A DNA stretch of 7,100 nt from an uncultured Eubacterium sp. (GTDB lineage Bacteria; Bacillota; Clostridia; Lachnospirales; Lachnospiraceae): the NCBI GenBank assembly GCA_900548465.1, contig URKY01000074.1, positions 1 through 7,100 on the forward strand. The letters are read 5' to 3'. The position numbers were made by a program, and so were the translations under genes. This document shows, one piece after another, positions 6,821 to 7,100 of the stretch (position 1 is the stretch's first letter; every line of letters starts with the position of its first letter). Under the pieces are notes generated by a model. It saw only the letters and a program-made list of their open reading frames with translations. It searched no databases and was not told the DNA's origin.

Positions 6821-6859
6821 TACAGGGATATGGTCATGTGATTTCAATTGTCCCTGTAA
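6821..6859. repeat. Dyad unit E
   Basis: It has perfect 8-bp arms TACAGGGA (6821-6828) and TCCCTGTA (6851-6858) around a 22-nt core. It shares TACAGGGATATG with unit D, while the rest of the core differs. Confidence 0.75.
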
Positions 6860-6923
6860 GGCTACTATGCACAAATCCATATATCAAAGAGTTCGCTTAA
6901 TTAATAGAAGTCTCCTGTTAATT

Positions 6924-6953
6924 AAAAAAAGAGACTGACAACTGCCAGTCTCC
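6924..6953 (-). terminator. Rho-independent terminator of the upstream gene
   Basis: On the minus strand GAGACTGG (6952-6945) pairs with TCAGTCTC (6938-6931), including one G-U, around the loop CAGTTG. Seven T residues follow at once (6930-6924). It lies about 19 bp past the stop of the gene at the right edge. The plus strand has no U-tract, so it works in one direction only. It separates that gene from the dyad array and the mra operon. Confidence 0.88.
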
Positions 6954-6971
6954 AAAATCAACTCTATATGT

Positions 6972-7100
6972 TTACCTTATATAATTTTTAAATTTGTATC
7001 TTCCTTTTCCGTGACCGGATACTGGTTCAATAATATCTGCCTGTACCAAATTAGAAAGGAACTTGGAAGAGCCTGAACTTTTCAGTTCAAGAAGTTCCAT
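6972..7100 (-). CDS. C-terminal fragment of an unidentified protein with a winged-helix-like end
   Basis: The last 42 codons of a minus-strand gene are visible, ending in TAA. The segment LLELKSSGSSKFLSNLVQAD, followed by IIEPVSGHGKGRYKF, reads like the recognition helix and wing of a winged helix-turn-helix. Similar endings occur in AlbA_2/COG2865-type ATP-binding proteins and in some Fic proteins, but I cannot choose between them from this piece. An ATG coincides with the window edge. It is more likely an internal methionine, since a 42-residue protein beginning in mid-fold is improbable. A terminator follows directly, so the gene ends its own transcript. Coding is well supported by the domain-like sequence and the terminator; the function is unknown. 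Confidence 0.65.
   Translation of the reverse strand: MELLELKSSGSSKFLSNLVQADIIEPVSGHGKGRYKFKNYIR

Larger units (their letters stand above)
6508..6859 (-). repeat. Array of five 38-39 bp dyad units with TACAGGGA / TCCCTGTA arms
   Basis: On the plus strand each unit opens with TACARGKATWT and ends with CCCTGTA. Units lie at 6508-6546, 6581-6618, 6655-6692, 6750-6787 and 6821-6859. The roughly 19-nt cores differ completely, as do the spacers of 34, 36, 57 and 33 nt. The unit period is 71-74 bp except for one of 95 bp. Read on the minus strand, the 5' arm TACAGGG is invariant in all five. The 3' arm drifts from TCCCTGTA (two units nearest the upstream gene) to TCCTTGTA, then TACTTGTA (two units nearest mraZ). 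The array lies between the upstream gene's terminator and the mra promoter. It could be a chain of RNA hairpins, a multi-site operator, or a family of intergenic palindromic repeats. I do not recognise it. Strand is given as minus because of the G-U argument and is not proven. Confidence 0.7.

Noticed and set aside
6508..6859. CRISPR array
   Set aside because: The regular unit and spacer sizes look CRISPR-like, but no stretch longer than about 12 bp is repeated and the unit interiors differ completely. No cas gene is visible.
6508..6859. MITE or insertion sequence remnant
   Set aside because: Units are only 38 bp, have no conserved interior and no clear target-site duplications. No transposase fragment is seen.
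6860..6923. Promoter on the minus strand driving the array
   Set aside because: TTGATA and TATATG-like strings occur, but no pair has acceptable boxes with 16-18 bp spacing.

Overview
The window is AT-rich, and nearly all of it is the promoter-proximal half of a division and cell wall (dcw/mra) operon, read right to left on the minus strand. The organism is most likely a low-GC Firmicute of class Clostridia. The gene order mraZ - rsmH - ftsL - class B PBP - class B PBP - mraY supports this: two tandem transpeptidase genes resemble Bacillus subtilis pbpB-spoVD, but murE is not between the second PBP and mraY. A Lachnospiraceae-like relative fits best, judged from family knowledge rather than any search.

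Layout from the right edge to the left. At 6972-7100 is the 3' end of an unrelated minus-strand gene with a winged-helix-like C-terminus. A good rho-independent terminator follows it (6924-6953). Positions 6354-6923 carry no convincing gene. Inside this gap, 6508-6859 holds an array of five 38-39 bp dyad units whose arms resemble TACAGGGA / TCCCTGTA. The unit starts are 73, 74, 95 and 71 bp apart. A sigma-A promoter lies at 6316-6344, followed by MraZ-type operator repeats at 6265-6305. Then come mraZ, rsmH, ftsL, a PbpB/FtsI-type PBP, a SpoVD-type PBP with a TTG start and a KTA instead of KTG motif, and the first 222 codons of mraY, which runs off the left edge.

The genes are tightly packed, with gaps of 1-2 bp at three junctions, 26 bp after mraZ and 57 bp between the two PBP genes. 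This points to one transcript with translational coupling. MraZ probably controls the operon from its own leader. RsmH methylates 16S rRNA. FtsL and the first PBP belong to the septal peptidoglycan machinery. The second PBP resembles the sporulation cortex transpeptidase. MraY makes lipid I, the precursor these enzymes ultimately use.

The coding part is conventional. The best candidate for something undescribed is the dyad array between the upstream terminator and the mra promoter. All five 5' arms are identical when read on the minus strand. Where the partner arm changes, the first change gives a G-U wobble on the minus strand but an A-C mismatch on the plus strand. That asymmetry hints at an RNA made from the minus strand.
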